Shown: piece by piece, positions 8,906 through 17,584 of the stretch
Layout of the letters: each line of letters begins with the position of its first letter
Position numbering within the stretch: the first letter of the stretch is position 1
Source of the DNA: SZAS-79 sp963844255
GTDB taxonomy: Bacteria; Pseudomonadota; Gammaproteobacteria; Burkholderiales; SG8-39
Reading direction: 5' to 3'
Assembly: GCA_963844255.1 (NCBI GenBank)
Contig: CAWJNP010000033.1
Span: 1 to 64,000, forward strand
Length of the DNA stretch: 64,000 nucleotides
The notes under the pieces: generated by a model
Told to the model about the DNA's origin: nothing
Seen by the model: the letters and a program-made list of their open reading frames with translations, nothing else
Database searches by the model: none
Program-made: the position numbers and the translations under genes

Positions 8906-9178
8906 ATGGCAAGGATGGTCAACTGCGTGAAGCTCGGGCGTGAGGCCGAAGGACTCGATCGTCCGACGTACCCTGGCGAACTCGGGAAACGGATTTTCGA
9001 AAATGTCTCCAAAGAGGCCTGGCAGGCCTGGCTGAGGCATCAGACAATGCTGGTGAATGAGAACCGGCTGAATCTCGCGGATCAAAAGGCCAGGCAGTAC
9101 CTGGTCGAGCAGATGGAAAAGCATTTCTTCGGCGACGGCGCAGATGCCGCTGCCGGATACGTCCCCCCGAAAGGCTGA
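8906..9178 (+). CDS. yggX: Probable Fe(2+)-trafficking / oxidative-damage protection protein YggX
   Basis: The 90-residue product begins ARMVNCVKLGREAEGLDRPT and contains PGELGKRIFENVSKEAWQAW and NENRLNLADQKARQYL, which are diagnostic for YggX. The conserved cysteine is residue 7. The family protects iron-sulfur proteins against oxidants and is thought to handle ferrous iron in the cytosol. A strong AGGAGG ribosome binding site lies before the ATG. The stop is only 3 nt from the convergent phoU stop, so no terminator fits between them. Confidence 0.95.
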   Translation: MARMVNCVKLGREAEGLDRPTYPGELGKRIFENVSKEAWQAWLRHQTMLVNENRLNLADQKARQYLVEQMEKHFFGDGADAAAGYVPPKG

Positions 9179-9181
9179 GGC

Positions 9182-9880
9182 CTACTCGAGAAGCTCCTTC
9201 TCCACCTCTTCGATCGAGGTGTGTCGGACGTCCCTGCCCTTCACCATGTAGATCACGTACTCGGCCATGTTTTTCGAGTGATCCCCGATGCGCTCGATGG
9301 CCTTGGCGATAAACAGGATTTCGAGCGACCTGGAGATGGTCCGAGGATCCTCCATCATGAACGTGATCAGCTGGCGCATGATGGCGCGGAAGGAATTGTC
9401 CACCTCGCTGTCCTGCTTCACCACCGCCATGGCGGCTGCCACATCGAGCCGCGCGAAGCAGTCCAGCGATTGCCGCAGCATGTGCACCGCGCGGTCGGCA
9501 ATGTGAGACAGGTCCATGCGCGGCATGTGCAGCCGCTCTGCCGTGTGGATCAGCTTGGCCATCCGCGCGATTTTTTCGGCCTCGTCGCCGATCCTCTCCA
9601 GATCGGTGATGGTCTTGATCACGGTGATCAGCAGGCGCAGATCCCCCGCTGCCGGCTGCCGACGGGCGATGATGTGGCTGCAGGACTCGTCCAACTCGAC
9701 TTCCATCGCATTCACGCGATGGTCATTGGCGATGACGCGCTCAATCCTCTCCATGTCCCCGGCGATCAGAGCCTCCATCGCCTGGACAATCTGCTCCTCG
9801 ACCAGTCCGCCCATCTGCAGGACGCGTGAGCGCACGTTTTCGAGTTCCGCGTCGAACTGCTTGGAAATGTGCTCGGACAT
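9182..9880 (-). CDS. phoU: Phosphate-signalling protein PhoU
   Basis: The 232-residue all-helical product begins MSEHISKQFDAELENVRSRV and has two PhoU repeats with the metal-binding pattern (DLERIGDEAEKIARM and AIERIGDHSKNMAEYVI). PhoU links the Pst phosphate transporter to the PhoR kinase and restrains the Pho response. The ATG at 9880 is used because the conserved N-terminus begins there. An upstream in-frame ATG at 10036 would lie inside rpiA. It is transcribed alone from a gap of 82 nt that carries a Pho-box-like array (9910-9942), so it is probably PhoB-activated. No pst or phoBR genes are in the window. Confidence 0.95.
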   Translation of the reverse strand: MSEHISKQFDAELENVRSRVLQMGGLVEEQIVQAMEALIAGDMERIERVIANDHRVNAMEVELDESCSHIIARRQPAAGDLRLLITVIKTITDLERIGDEAEKIARMAKLIHTAERLHMPRMDLSHIADRAVHMLRQSLDCFARLDVAAAMAVVKQDSEVDNSFRAIMRQLITFMMEDPRTISRSLEILFIAKAIERIGDHSKNMAEYVIYMVKGRDVRHTSIEEVEKELLE

Positions 9881-9909
9881 GGGATTTATTCCCTTAAAAG
9901 AGGCGCTTA

Positions 9910-9942
9910 GCTTAGCACAGGGATATGACAGAACTGTGACCC
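9910..9942 (-). promoter_or_regulatory. Pho-box-like array in front of phoU
   Basis: Read on the minus strand, three units are spaced exactly 11 nt apart: GGGTCAC-AGTT, CTGTCAT-ATCC and CTGTGCT-AAGC. PhoB binds direct repeats of CTGTCAT with an 11-nt period; the middle unit is a perfect match and the others match 5 of 7 positions. About 10 nt downstream is TTTTAA, in the right place for the -10 box of a PhoB-activated promoter. A GC-rich hairpin (9940-9957) directly behind the rpiA stop overlaps its upstream end. Confidence 0.65.
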
Positions 9943-9962
9943 CGGACCGGTCCCGGGCAGAC

Positions 9963-10628
9963 TCAGCGGCTCGCGATTCGTGTCTGAACGCCGTCCGGCG
10001 AGGCAAGCAGGAGTACATCGGCAGGCCGACGTGCAAACAGGCCGTTGGTCACCACGCCGGCGACGTTGTTGAGCTGCGCTTCGAGGGAGGGAGGGTCGAC
10101 AATGCTCAGCCCGTGGCAATCAAGAATCAGGTTGCCATTGTCGGTTTTGAAATTCTCCCGCAGGACCGGCTGCCCCCCGAGCCTGAGCAGTTCACGACCA
10201 ACGTGGCTGCGCGCCATCGGGATGACTTCGACCGGTAGCGGAAACTTTCCCAGCACCGGAACCAGCTTCGAGGCATCGCAGATGCAGACGAACTTCCTCG
10301 CCACCGCGGCGACGATCTTCTCGCGCGTCAGCGCGCCCCCGCCGCCCTTGATCATGTAGAGGTGCTCTGTAATCTCGTCCGCACCGTCCACATAGACCGC
10401 CAGTTCGTCGACCGCAGTCAGCTCGAAAACGCGAATGCCGTGTTTCTTCAGACGTGCCGCACTCGCCTCGGAAGCCGCGACCGCACCCTCGATGCGCCCC
10501 TTGATAGGGGCCAGCGCATCGATGAAGTAGTTCACGGTCGACCCCGAGCCGACGCCGATGACAGCGTCTTCAACAACATGCTTGAGCGCCGCCCTTGCTA
10601 CCAGCTGCTTGAGCTCGTCCTGAGTCAT
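9963..10628 (-). CDS. rpiA: Ribose-5-phosphate isomerase A
   Basis: The 221-residue product interconverts ribose 5-phosphate and ribulose 5-phosphate in the pentose phosphate pathway. Family signatures are VGSGSTVNYFIDAL, the catalytic YVDGADEI and the IKGGGGALTREKIVA segment. The ATG at 10628 overlaps the lpdA stop by 4 nt (ATGA), which favours it over an ATG 30 nt upstream. The gene is therefore the translationally coupled last cistron of the pyruvate dehydrogenase operon, linking carbon entry to the TCA cycle and pentose supply. Confidence 0.94.
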   Translation of the reverse strand: MTQDELKQLVARAALKHVVEDAVIGVGSGSTVNYFIDALAPIKGRIEGAVAASEASAARLKKHGIRVFELTAVDELAVYVDGADEITEHLYMIKGGGGALTREKIVAAVARKFVCICDASKLVPVLGKFPLPVEVIPMARSHVGRELLRLGGQPVLRENFKTDNGNLILDCHGLSIVDPPSLEAQLNNVAGVVTNGLFARRPADVLLLASPDGVQTRIASR

Positions 10629-12394
10629 TTCTTTTTCACCGGTGGCATGTCGGTGCATACGCCTTCATACAGTTCCGCAGCCATGCCGACCGATTCGCCC
10701 AATGTGGGATGCGGATGAATCGTCCTGCCTATGTCGATGGCGTCGGCACCCATCTCTATCGCCAGCGCCAGCTCGCTGATCAGATCGCCGGCACCGGTGC
10801 CGACGATCCCGGCGCCAATGGTCCGGTGCGACTCCGCATCGAAAATCAGTTTGGTAAACCCTTCGTCACGTCCGTTTGCTATGGCACGGCCAGACGCTGC
10901 CCAGGGGAACTTGCCAACGCCGATCTTCAAACCCTGCTTCCTCGCTTCTTCTTCGGTCACGCCGACCCAGGCCACTTCAGGATCCGTGTAGGCGACCCCC
11001 GGAATTACGCGGGCATCGAAATGTGATTTCTGACCGGCCGCAGCCTCGGCCGCCACGTGACCTTCATGCACCGCCTTGTGGGCCAGCATGGGCTGCCCGA
11101 CGATATCGCCGATCGCGAAGACGTGCGACACATTGGTTCGCATCTGGCTGTCGACCGTGATGAATCCGCGCTCGTTCACGTTGACGCCCACATTCCCCGC
11201 GCCAATATTTTTTCCATTGGGGGTGCGTCCGACAGAGACAAGAATCAGGTCGTAGAGCTGCGGCTCCGCAGGCGCGTTCTCACCTTCGAACCAGACCTTC
11301 AGGCCCTTGGCCGACGCCTCGACCTTGACGGTCCTAGTCTTCAGCATCACGTTGTCAAAGCGCGCCGCGTTGAATTTCTGCCATACCGCGACCAGGTCAC
11401 GGTCCGGTCCCAGCATCAATGCATCCATCATTTCGACAACATCCAGCCGCGCGCCCAGGCTCGAATACACTGTTCCCATCTCGAGTCCGATGATGCCACC
11501 GCCTATCACCAGCATTCGCTTTGGCACGCTCTTGAGTTCGAGCGCACCCGTGGAATCCACGATGCGCGGATCTTCCGGCAGGAACGGGAGCCGTGCAGCC
11601 TGCGATCCGGCTGCGATGATCGCGTTGGCGAATCTCACCAGCTTGCGCCCCGCCCCGGTTTCCACCGCGAGATGGTTGGGATCCACGAAGCTGCCCGTGC
11701 CCTGCAGGACCGTGACCTTGCGCAGCTTGGCCATTCCCGCAAGACCGGTAGTCAGCTTGCCCACGACCTTTTCCTTCCAACCGCGAAGCTTTGCGAGGTC
11801 GAGCCTGGGCTTGCCGAACGAGATGCCGTGTTCGCTAAGGTGCTGCGCCTCGTCCATGACCGCCGCAACGTGAAGCAGCGCCTTCGAGGGGATGCATCCC
11901 ACGTTGAGGCAGACCCCGCCAAGGGTCGCGTAGCGCTCGACGAGCACGACCTTCCTGCCGAGGTCCGCCGCGCGAAACGCCGCGGAATAGCCCCCCGGTC
12001 CGGAGCCCAGGACGAGCACGTCGCACTCCAGATCTGCGGGCGCGCCCGAGGACTGCGCGGCAGGTGCCGGCGCAGTTGCGGAAACGGCTGGCGCGGGACT
12101 GGCAACGGGCTCAATGTCAGTAATCTGCCCGGAGACCGGCTCCAGGCCTGGACTTTCCTCCACTAATGTCAGTAACAGAGCGCCCTCGGATATTTTGTCC
12201 CCCAGCTTGACCTTGAGTTCCTTGACCACGCCGGCAGACGGCGAAGGAATCTCCATCGTCGCCTTGTCCGACTCCACCGTGACGAGCGATGACTCCTTCT
12301 GGATGGTATCCCCGGGCTTCACGAGGATCTCTATGACGCCGACTTCCTTGAAGTCGCCGATGTCCGGCACCTTGATTTCGATGAGCTTGGCCAT
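10625..12394 (-). CDS. lpdA: Dihydrolipoyl dehydrogenase with N-terminal lipoyl domain
   Basis: The 589-residue product is E3 of the pyruvate dehydrogenase complex. Residues 1-80 are a lipoyl domain with the lipoylated lysine in VESDKATMEIPS. An Ala/Pro-rich linker follows, then a flavoprotein disulfide reductase with FAD site LGSGPGGYSAAFRAADLG, redox disulfide GGVCLNVGCIPSK and NAD site VIGGGIIGLEMG. An extra lipoyl domain on E3 is typical of betaproteobacteria and Neisseria and lengthens the usual protein of about 475 residues. It starts 2 nt after the aceF stop. Its lipoyl-domain DNA shares long identical blocks with that of aceF, suggesting duplication or gene conversion. Confidence 0.95.
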   Translation of the reverse strand: MAKLIEIKVPDIGDFKEVGVIEILVKPGDTIQKESSLVTVESDKATMEIPSPSAGVVKELKVKLGDKISEGALLLTLVEESPGLEPVSGQITDIEPVASPAPAVSATAPAPAAQSSGAPADLECDVLVLGSGPGGYSAAFRAADLGRKVVLVERYATLGGVCLNVGCIPSKALLHVAAVMDEAQHLSEHGISFGKPRLDLAKLRGWKEKVVGKLTTGLAGMAKLRKVTVLQGTGSFVDPNHLAVETGAGRKLVRFANAIIAAGSQAARLPFLPEDPRIVDSTGALELKSVPKRMLVIGGGIIGLEMGTVYSSLGARLDVVEMMDALMLGPDRDLVAVWQKFNAARFDNVMLKTRTVKVEASAKGLKVWFEGENAPAEPQLYDLILVSVGRTPNGKNIGAGNVGVNVNERGFITVDSQMRTNVSHVFAIGDIVGQPMLAHKAVHEGHVAAEAAAGQKSHFDARVIPGVAYTDPEVAWVGVTEEEARKQGLKIGVGKFPWAASGRAIANGRDEGFTKLIFDAESHRTIGAGIVGTGAGDLISELALAIEMGADAIDIGRTIHPHPTLGESVGMAAELYEGVCTDMPPVKKK

Positions 12395-12396
12395 TG

Positions 12397-13731
12397 CTAG
12401 AGCAGGGATCGGCGGATATCGGAAAGAACGGAGGAAAGGTAGGTGGTAAAGCGCGCACCCGCAGCACCGTCGATCACCCGATGATCATAGGACAATGACA
12501 GGGGCAGCATCAGTCTCGGCGTGAATTCCTTGCCGTTCCATACCGGCCGCGTAACCGCGCGTGAAACACCCAGGATCGCCACTTCGGGCGCGTTGATGAT
12601 CGGGGTAAACAATGTGCCCCCGATGCCTCCGAGACTGGAGATCGAGAACGTCCCGCCCTGCATGTCGCCTGGCTTGAGCTTCTTTTCCTTCGCAAGCTTC
12701 GAAACGTCGGCCAGTTCGCGCGCGAGATCGAACACGCCCTTCCGGTCGGCGTCACGGATTACGGGGACAACAAGGCCGTCGGGCGTATCCACTGCGACGC
12801 CGATGTGAAAGTACTTCTTCAACACGAGATTCTCGCGAGACTTGTCCAGCGAGGCGTTGAAATCCGGGAACTGGCGCAAGGCGGTGACGCTCGCCTTGAT
12901 GAGGAACGCGAGCATCGTGAGCTTGAAACCCTCCTTCTCGGTGGCGGCGCCGTTGGACTTGCGGAACGATTCCAGGTCGGTGATATCGGCCTCGTCGAAC
13001 TGCGTAACATGCGGAATGGAGATCCAGTTTCGATGCAGGAACGCGCCGGAGATCTTCTGGATGCGCGAGAGCGCCCGCGTCTCCACGGGGCCGAACTTGG
13101 CGAAATCGATATTCGCCAACTCGGGGAGGCCGAACGGCATCCCACCCTCGCTGGCCGGCGTTGCGGCAGCCGCAGGCCTGGCCGCGGCGAGCGCCCCCTT
13201 GACGAAGCCCTGCACGTCCTCTCGCGTGACGCGCCCTTTCGGGCCGGTTCCTCGGACCTTGGACAAATCCACCCCGAGTTCGCGCGCAAACATGCGGATC
13301 GAGGGACTCGCGTGCGGCTTGGAAACAGTGAGGTCCTGAGGCTCGAGCGGCACCGGGTCTGCCCTTGCGATCGGACGGGGCTCCGGGGCTGGCGCAGCGA
13401 TCGTGGCAACTGGCTCATGCGCGGGTATGGGCGCTGCAGCGGCCGCCGGAGCTGATACTGGTGTCGCCGAAGGCGCTGAATTCCCCGCGGCCGATTCGTC
13501 GAGAATCAGGATCAGAGATCCCTCGGCCACCTTGTCTCCCACCTTGATGCGGAGTTCCTTTACCACACCGGCCACCGGCGACGGAATCTCCATCGTCGCC
13601 TTGTCCGATTCGACCGTAATGAGGGAACTTTCCTTTTCCACCCGGTCACCGGGCGCCACCAGAACCTCGATCACGCCGACTTCCTTGAAGTCGCCGATGT
13701 CCGGAACCTTTACTTCGATTGGGCCTGCCAT
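12397..13731 (-). CDS. aceF: Pyruvate dehydrogenase E2, dihydrolipoyl acetyltransferase
   Basis: The 444-residue product has one N-terminal lipoyl domain (KVPDIGDFKEVGVIEVL, lysine in ESDKATMEIPS) and an Ala/Pro linker. Next is the peripheral subunit-binding domain (SPSIRMFARELGVDLSKVRG and GPKGRVTREDVQ). The catalytic domain ends with LPLSLSYDHRVIDGAAGARF and contains the HxxxDG motif. It forms the core of the complex and transfers acetyl groups to CoA. It has a single lipoyl domain rather than the three of E. coli. It lies between aceE (40 nt upstream) and lpdA (2 nt downstream) in one operon. Confidence 0.95.
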   Translation of the reverse strand: MAGPIEVKVPDIGDFKEVGVIEVLVAPGDRVEKESSLITVESDKATMEIPSPVAGVVKELRIKVGDKVAEGSLILILDESAAGNSAPSATPVSAPAAAAAPIPAHEPVATIAAPAPEPRPIARADPVPLEPQDLTVSKPHASPSIRMFARELGVDLSKVRGTGPKGRVTREDVQGFVKGALAAARPAAAATPASEGGMPFGLPELANIDFAKFGPVETRALSRIQKISGAFLHRNWISIPHVTQFDEADITDLESFRKSNGAATEKEGFKLTMLAFLIKASVTALRQFPDFNASLDKSRENLVLKKYFHIGVAVDTPDGLVVPVIRDADRKGVFDLARELADVSKLAKEKKLKPGDMQGGTFSISSLGGIGGTLFTPIINAPEVAILGVSRAVTRPVWNGKEFTPRLMLPLSLSYDHRVIDGAAGARFTTYLSSVLSDIRRSLL

Positions 13732-13771
13732 TGTCGGTATTTGCCTTTTCTGGAAGTGGGGGCGTTGCGCG

Positions 13772-16456
13772 TCAGACCGTCGTGGGATCCGGCTTGGCTG
13801 GGTCGATACCGTACTTCGAGATGGCTTCGGAGACTGTCTTCGCCTTCAGTTCACCCTGATCGACCAAGCTCTTGAGCGCCGCAATGGTCACCCAATAGCG
13901 ATTCACCTCGAAGAAATGGCGCAGCTGGCCACGGGTGTCAGAGCGACCGAATCCGTCGGTACCCAACACGCGGTAGACGCGGTCCCAGGGAACGAACGGC
14001 CTTATCTGCTCGGCGAAGGTTTTCATGTAATCGCTTGCGGCAACAACCGGCCCGGCATGCTTTGCGAGGCACTGCTCCACATACGACAAGCGAGGCGCAT
14101 CCTCTGGATGCAGTAGGTTCCAGCGTTCTGCAGCCAGCCCTTCGCGTCGCAGTTCGGTAAAACTCGTGGCGCTCCAGACGTCGGCGGCAAGGCCCCAGTC
14201 CTTCTCGAGCAGCTCGGCGGCGGCGATGACTTCCCGCAGAATGGTTCCGGAGCCGAGGAGCTGCACACGCTTCTTCGCCTTGGCTTTCGATTCCCGGAAG
14301 AGATACATCCCCTTGAGGATCCCGTCCTCCACACCTTTGGGCATCGCCGGATGCTCGTAGTTCTCGTTCATCACGGTGATGTAGTAGTACACATCCTCCT
14401 GCTTCTCGACCATGCGCGACAGGCCGTTCTGGATGATTACTGCCAGCTCGTAGGCATAGGTCGGATCGTAGGAAATGCAGTTCGGGATGACCGAGGACAA
14501 GATGTGGCTGTGCCCGTCTTCATGCTGCAGACCCTCGCCATTCAGCGTGGTGCGGCCGGCGGTGCCGCCGAGCAGAAAACCTCGCGCACGCTGGTCCGCC
14601 GCGGCCCAGGCCAGATCGCCGATCCTCTGCATTCCGAACATCGAATAGAAAATGTAAAAGGGGATCATGTTGACCCCGCTGGTCGAGTACGAGGTCGCGG
14701 CGGCGATCCACGAGGAGAACGCACCCGCCTCGTTGATTCCTTCCTCGAGCACCTGGCCAGCCTTGTCTTCGCGGTAGTACATGACTTGGTCCCTGTCGAC
14801 CGGCTCGTATTTCTGACCTTCCTGCGAAAAGATACCCAGCTGACGGAACATTCCCTCCATGCCAAAGGTGCGCGCCTCGTCGGGAACGATCGGGACGATC
14901 TTCTTGCCCAGCGCCTTGTCGCGCAACAGCGTCGTCAGTATGCGGACGAAGGCCATGGTCGTGGAAATCTCGCGACCTTCGGAACTCTTGAGTTGCGCGT
15001 CGAACACAGCGAGAGGCGGAACGGGCAGCGCGTGAAATGCAGTACGCCGGCGCTGAGGCAGAAACCCACCGAGTGCGGCGCGGCGTTCCAGCAGGTACTT
15101 CATCTCGGGCGAGTCGGACGCCGGCTTGTAGAACGGCAAATCCTCCAGTTTGTCGTCCGGAATCGGGATGTTGAACCGGTCGCGCATCTGGCGGATTGAG
15201 TCCAGATCCATCTTCTTCTGCTGGTGCGTGGTGTTCTTGCCCTCGCCGATCTTGCCCATGCCATAGCCCTTGACCGTCTTTGCGAGAATCACGGTGGGCT
15301 GGCCTTTGTGCTTTACGGCCGCGGCGTAGGCGGCGTAGATCTTGTGCGGATCATGGCCACCACGATTGAGGCGCCAGATATCGTCGTCGGTCATGCGCGA
15401 CACCATCTCGAGCAGGCGGGGATCTTTGCCGAAAAAGTGCTTGCGCACGAATGCGCCATCGTTGGCCTTGAAGTTCTGGTATTCGCCGTCGACCGTGTCC
15501 TGCATCACTTTCTTCAGGGCACCTTCCTTGTCGCGGGCCAGCAACGGGTCCCAGTAGGAGCCCCAGATCAGCTTGATCACGTTCCAGCCGGCACCACGAA
15601 AATCGGCCTCGAGTTCCTGGATGATCTTGCCGTTGCCGCGTACCGGGCCATCGAGCCGCTGCAGGTTGCAGTTGACGATGAATACAAGATTGTCGAGCTT
15701 CTCGCGCACCGCCATGCCGATCGCGCCCAGCGACTCAGGCTCGTCCATCTCCCCGTCGCCGCAGAATACCCAGACCTTGCGGTTCTCCGTATTGGCCAGA
15801 CCGCGCGCATGCATGTACTTGAGAAAACGCGCCTGATAGATCGCCTGCAGCGGGCCGAGCCCCATCGACACCGTGGGAAACTGCCAGAAATCCGGCATCA
15901 ACCATGGATGCGGGTACGAAGTGATGCCTCTGCCGTCCACATCGCGGCGGAAGTTGAGCAATTGCTCCTCGGACAGGCGTCCCTCAAGATAGGCTCGGGC
16001 GTAGATTCCCGGTGCCGAATGCCCCTGAAAATAGATCAGATCACCACCGTGATTCTCCGAAGGCGCGTGCCAGAAATGATTGAATCCGATCCCGAAAAGC
16101 GTCCCGACAGAGGCGAAGCTCGCAATGTGCCCTCCGAGATCGCCCTCGACCTTGTTTGCCTTCGCCACCATCACCATCGCATTCCAGCGTGAATACGAGC
16201 GAATTCGTTCCTCGAGCGCGAAATCCCCAGGGGAACGTTCCTCCATATGCGGCGGAATCGTGTTCAGGTAGGCGGTATTTGCCGAAAACGGAAGGTAGGC
16301 GCCCGAACTCCTCGCAGTATCGATCAGCTTTTGAAGCAGGAAGTGCGCGCGCTCGGGGCCTTCGCGCTCCATCACCGCCTCTAGCGCATCTATCCACTCT
16401 TTGGTCTCGAGTGAATCGGGATCGTTGGCCGCGGGAAATTGTGGAACGGCAGACAT
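13772..16456 (-). CDS. aceE: Pyruvate dehydrogenase E1 component (homodimeric type)
   Basis: The 894-residue product is the thiamine-diphosphate-dependent homodimeric E1, about the usual length of 890. Conserved parts are HGRGITSYPHPWLMPDFWQF-type substrate segments and the ThDP motif GDGEMDEPESLGAIGMA. Further matches are KTVKGYGMGKIGEGKNTTHQQKK and the C-terminal transketolase-like domain. It decarboxylates pyruvate and acetylates the lipoyl domains of AceF. A GGAGG ribosome binding site stands 5-6 nt before the ATG. It opens the aceE-aceF-lpdA-rpiA operon. An imperfect inverted repeat at 16503-16527 lies 47 nt upstream and may be an operator. Confidence 0.96.
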   Translation of the reverse strand: MSAVPQFPAANDPDSLETKEWIDALEAVMEREGPERAHFLLQKLIDTARSSGAYLPFSANTAYLNTIPPHMEERSPGDFALEERIRSYSRWNAMVMVAKANKVEGDLGGHIASFASVGTLFGIGFNHFWHAPSENHGGDLIYFQGHSAPGIYARAYLEGRLSEEQLLNFRRDVDGRGITSYPHPWLMPDFWQFPTVSMGLGPLQAIYQARFLKYMHARGLANTENRKVWVFCGDGEMDEPESLGAIGMAVREKLDNLVFIVNCNLQRLDGPVRGNGKIIQELEADFRGAGWNVIKLIWGSYWDPLLARDKEGALKKVMQDTVDGEYQNFKANDGAFVRKHFFGKDPRLLEMVSRMTDDDIWRLNRGGHDPHKIYAAYAAAVKHKGQPTVILAKTVKGYGMGKIGEGKNTTHQQKKMDLDSIRQMRDRFNIPIPDDKLEDLPFYKPASDSPEMKYLLERRAALGGFLPQRRRTAFHALPVPPLAVFDAQLKSSEGREISTTMAFVRILTTLLRDKALGKKIVPIVPDEARTFGMEGMFRQLGIFSQEGQKYEPVDRDQVMYYREDKAGQVLEEGINEAGAFSSWIAAATSYSTSGVNMIPFYIFYSMFGMQRIGDLAWAAADQRARGFLLGGTAGRTTLNGEGLQHEDGHSHILSSVIPNCISYDPTYAYELAVIIQNGLSRMVEKQEDVYYYITVMNENYEHPAMPKGVEDGILKGMYLFRESKAKAKKRVQLLGSGTILREVIAAAELLEKDWGLAADVWSATSFTELRREGLAAERWNLLHPEDAPRLSYVEQCLAKHAGPVVAASDYMKTFAEQIRPFVPWDRVYRVLGTDGFGRSDTRGQLRHFFEVNRYWVTIAALKSLVDQGELKAKTVSEAISKYGIDPAKPDPTTV

Positions 16457-16502
16457 GAATCCTCCAGCTTTTGGCTTCGTTCTTCGGTCGAACGGGAACG
16501 CA

Positions 16503-16527
16503 ATTGCGAATTTTTTGAATTTGCAAT
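16503..16527. promoter_or_regulatory. Imperfect inverted repeat in the aceE-folD divergent promoter region
   Basis: ATTGCGAATT (16503-16512) and AATTTGCAAT (16518-16527) are complementary at 9 of 10 positions around a 5-nt AT-rich centre. It sits in the 257-bp gap between divergent aceE and folD, closer to aceE. The spacing and symmetry fit a dimeric regulator of pyruvate metabolism, but it does not match the E. coli PdhR consensus. The regulator is unknown. The rest of the gap shows only weak promoter-like hexamers. Confidence 0.4.
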
Positions 16528-16713
16528 GCGCTGAACTTTGCGTCGAAGCTTAATACGTTCGTGTGACACGCACAAACGCCCTCCCTTCGGCATCTCAGGA
16601 ATCGGCGCCTGTACACGTTGATCCTTCATTTCCGTATTGTAAAATATCATCTCACTAAGCGTAATTTCCTTGAATGCTAGACTTCGCACCCTTTTATCCC
16701 CCTTCCGTGGCGC

Positions 16714-17583
16714 ATGACCGCTCGACTGATCGATGGAAAAGCACACGCCGCCGCGCTGCGCGGCGAACTTAAATCCGCGGTAACGGCCCTGGTTGCACGT
16801 GGCGTGAGGCCAGGATTGGCGGTCGTCATGGTCGGAGACGATCCCGCTTCCCGGACTTACGTCCGCAATAAAGTACGCGCCTGCGAAGAAACGGGTGTCG
16901 TCTCCGAACTGCATGAATTTCCCGGCAGCACCACCGATTCGGTGCTCATAGAGAGGCTTGAGCACCTTAACGCACGCCCTGACATTGATGGTGTGCTGGT
17001 CCAATTGCCGCTTCCGCGCGGAATGGATGAATCACGCGTGCTCGCGGCCGTTTCCCCGGACAAGGATGTCGATGGCTTTCACGTGCACAGCGCTGGGGCA
17101 CTGCTCATTGGTTCCCCGCGCTTTGTACCCTGCACTCCGGCCGGAATTCTGTATTTGCTGGAAAAGGAAGGCGTACCGGTATCGGGAAAGCACGCTGTAA
17201 TCATTGGCCGGAGCAACATTGTGGGAAAACCGGCTGGGCTGCTCCTATTGCAAAAGGATGCCACCGTCACCATCTGCCATTCCAAGACACCCGATCTGTC
17301 CGCCATTACCCGTACCGCCGATATTCTTGTTGCCGCGGTAGGCAAGCCAAACTTGGTAAGTGCCGGCATGGTCAAACCCGGTGCGTGCGTTATCGACGTC
17401 GGAACGAATCGGCTCGCCAGCGGAAAACTGTGCGGGGATGTGGCGTTTGAAGAGGTCAGGGAAGTTGCGGGATGGATTACCCCTGTTCCTGGCGGGGTCG
17501 GACCGATGACCGTTGCAATGCTGGTGGCAAACACGGTACGGGCAGCGGAGGCGCGTGCCGGCAGTTCACATGGACAGAAATGA
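16714..17583 (+). CDS. folD: Bifunctional methylenetetrahydrofolate dehydrogenase / methenyltetrahydrofolate cyclohydrolase
   Basis: The 289-residue product is FolD, which oxidises 5,10-methylene-THF with NADP and hydrolyses the methenyl form to 10-formyl-THF. Signatures are MVGDDPASRTYVRNK with the catalytic lysine, GVLVQLPLPRGMDE, PCTPAGI and the NADP-binding VIIGRSNIVGKPAGLLL. The end PVPGGVGPMTVAMLV is also diagnostic. The length is standard. It is divergent from aceE and is followed with a 1-nt gap by the oligopeptidase A gene. Confidence 0.96.
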   Translation: MTARLIDGKAHAAALRGELKSAVTALVARGVRPGLAVVMVGDDPASRTYVRNKVRACEETGVVSELHEFPGSTTDSVLIERLEHLNARPDIDGVLVQLPLPRGMDESRVLAAVSPDKDVDGFHVHSAGALLIGSPRFVPCTPAGILYLLEKEGVPVSGKHAVIIGRSNIVGKPAGLLLLQKDATVTICHSKTPDLSAITRTADILVAAVGKPNLVSAGMVKPGACVIDVGTNRLASGKLCGDVAFEEVREVAGWITPVPGGVGPMTVAMLVANTVRAAEARAGSSHGQK

Positions 17584-17584
17584 A

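Noticed and set aside
9940..9957. Rho-independent terminator behind rpiA
   Set aside because: CCCCGGACC and GGTCCCGGG pair well but have almost no loop and no T-tract follows on the minus strand; the site overlaps the Pho-like repeats instead.
11057..12166. 369-codon plus-strand frame opposite lpdA
   Set aside because: It is an antisense shadow of the flavoprotein domain and linker; it has no family resemblance or ribosome binding site.
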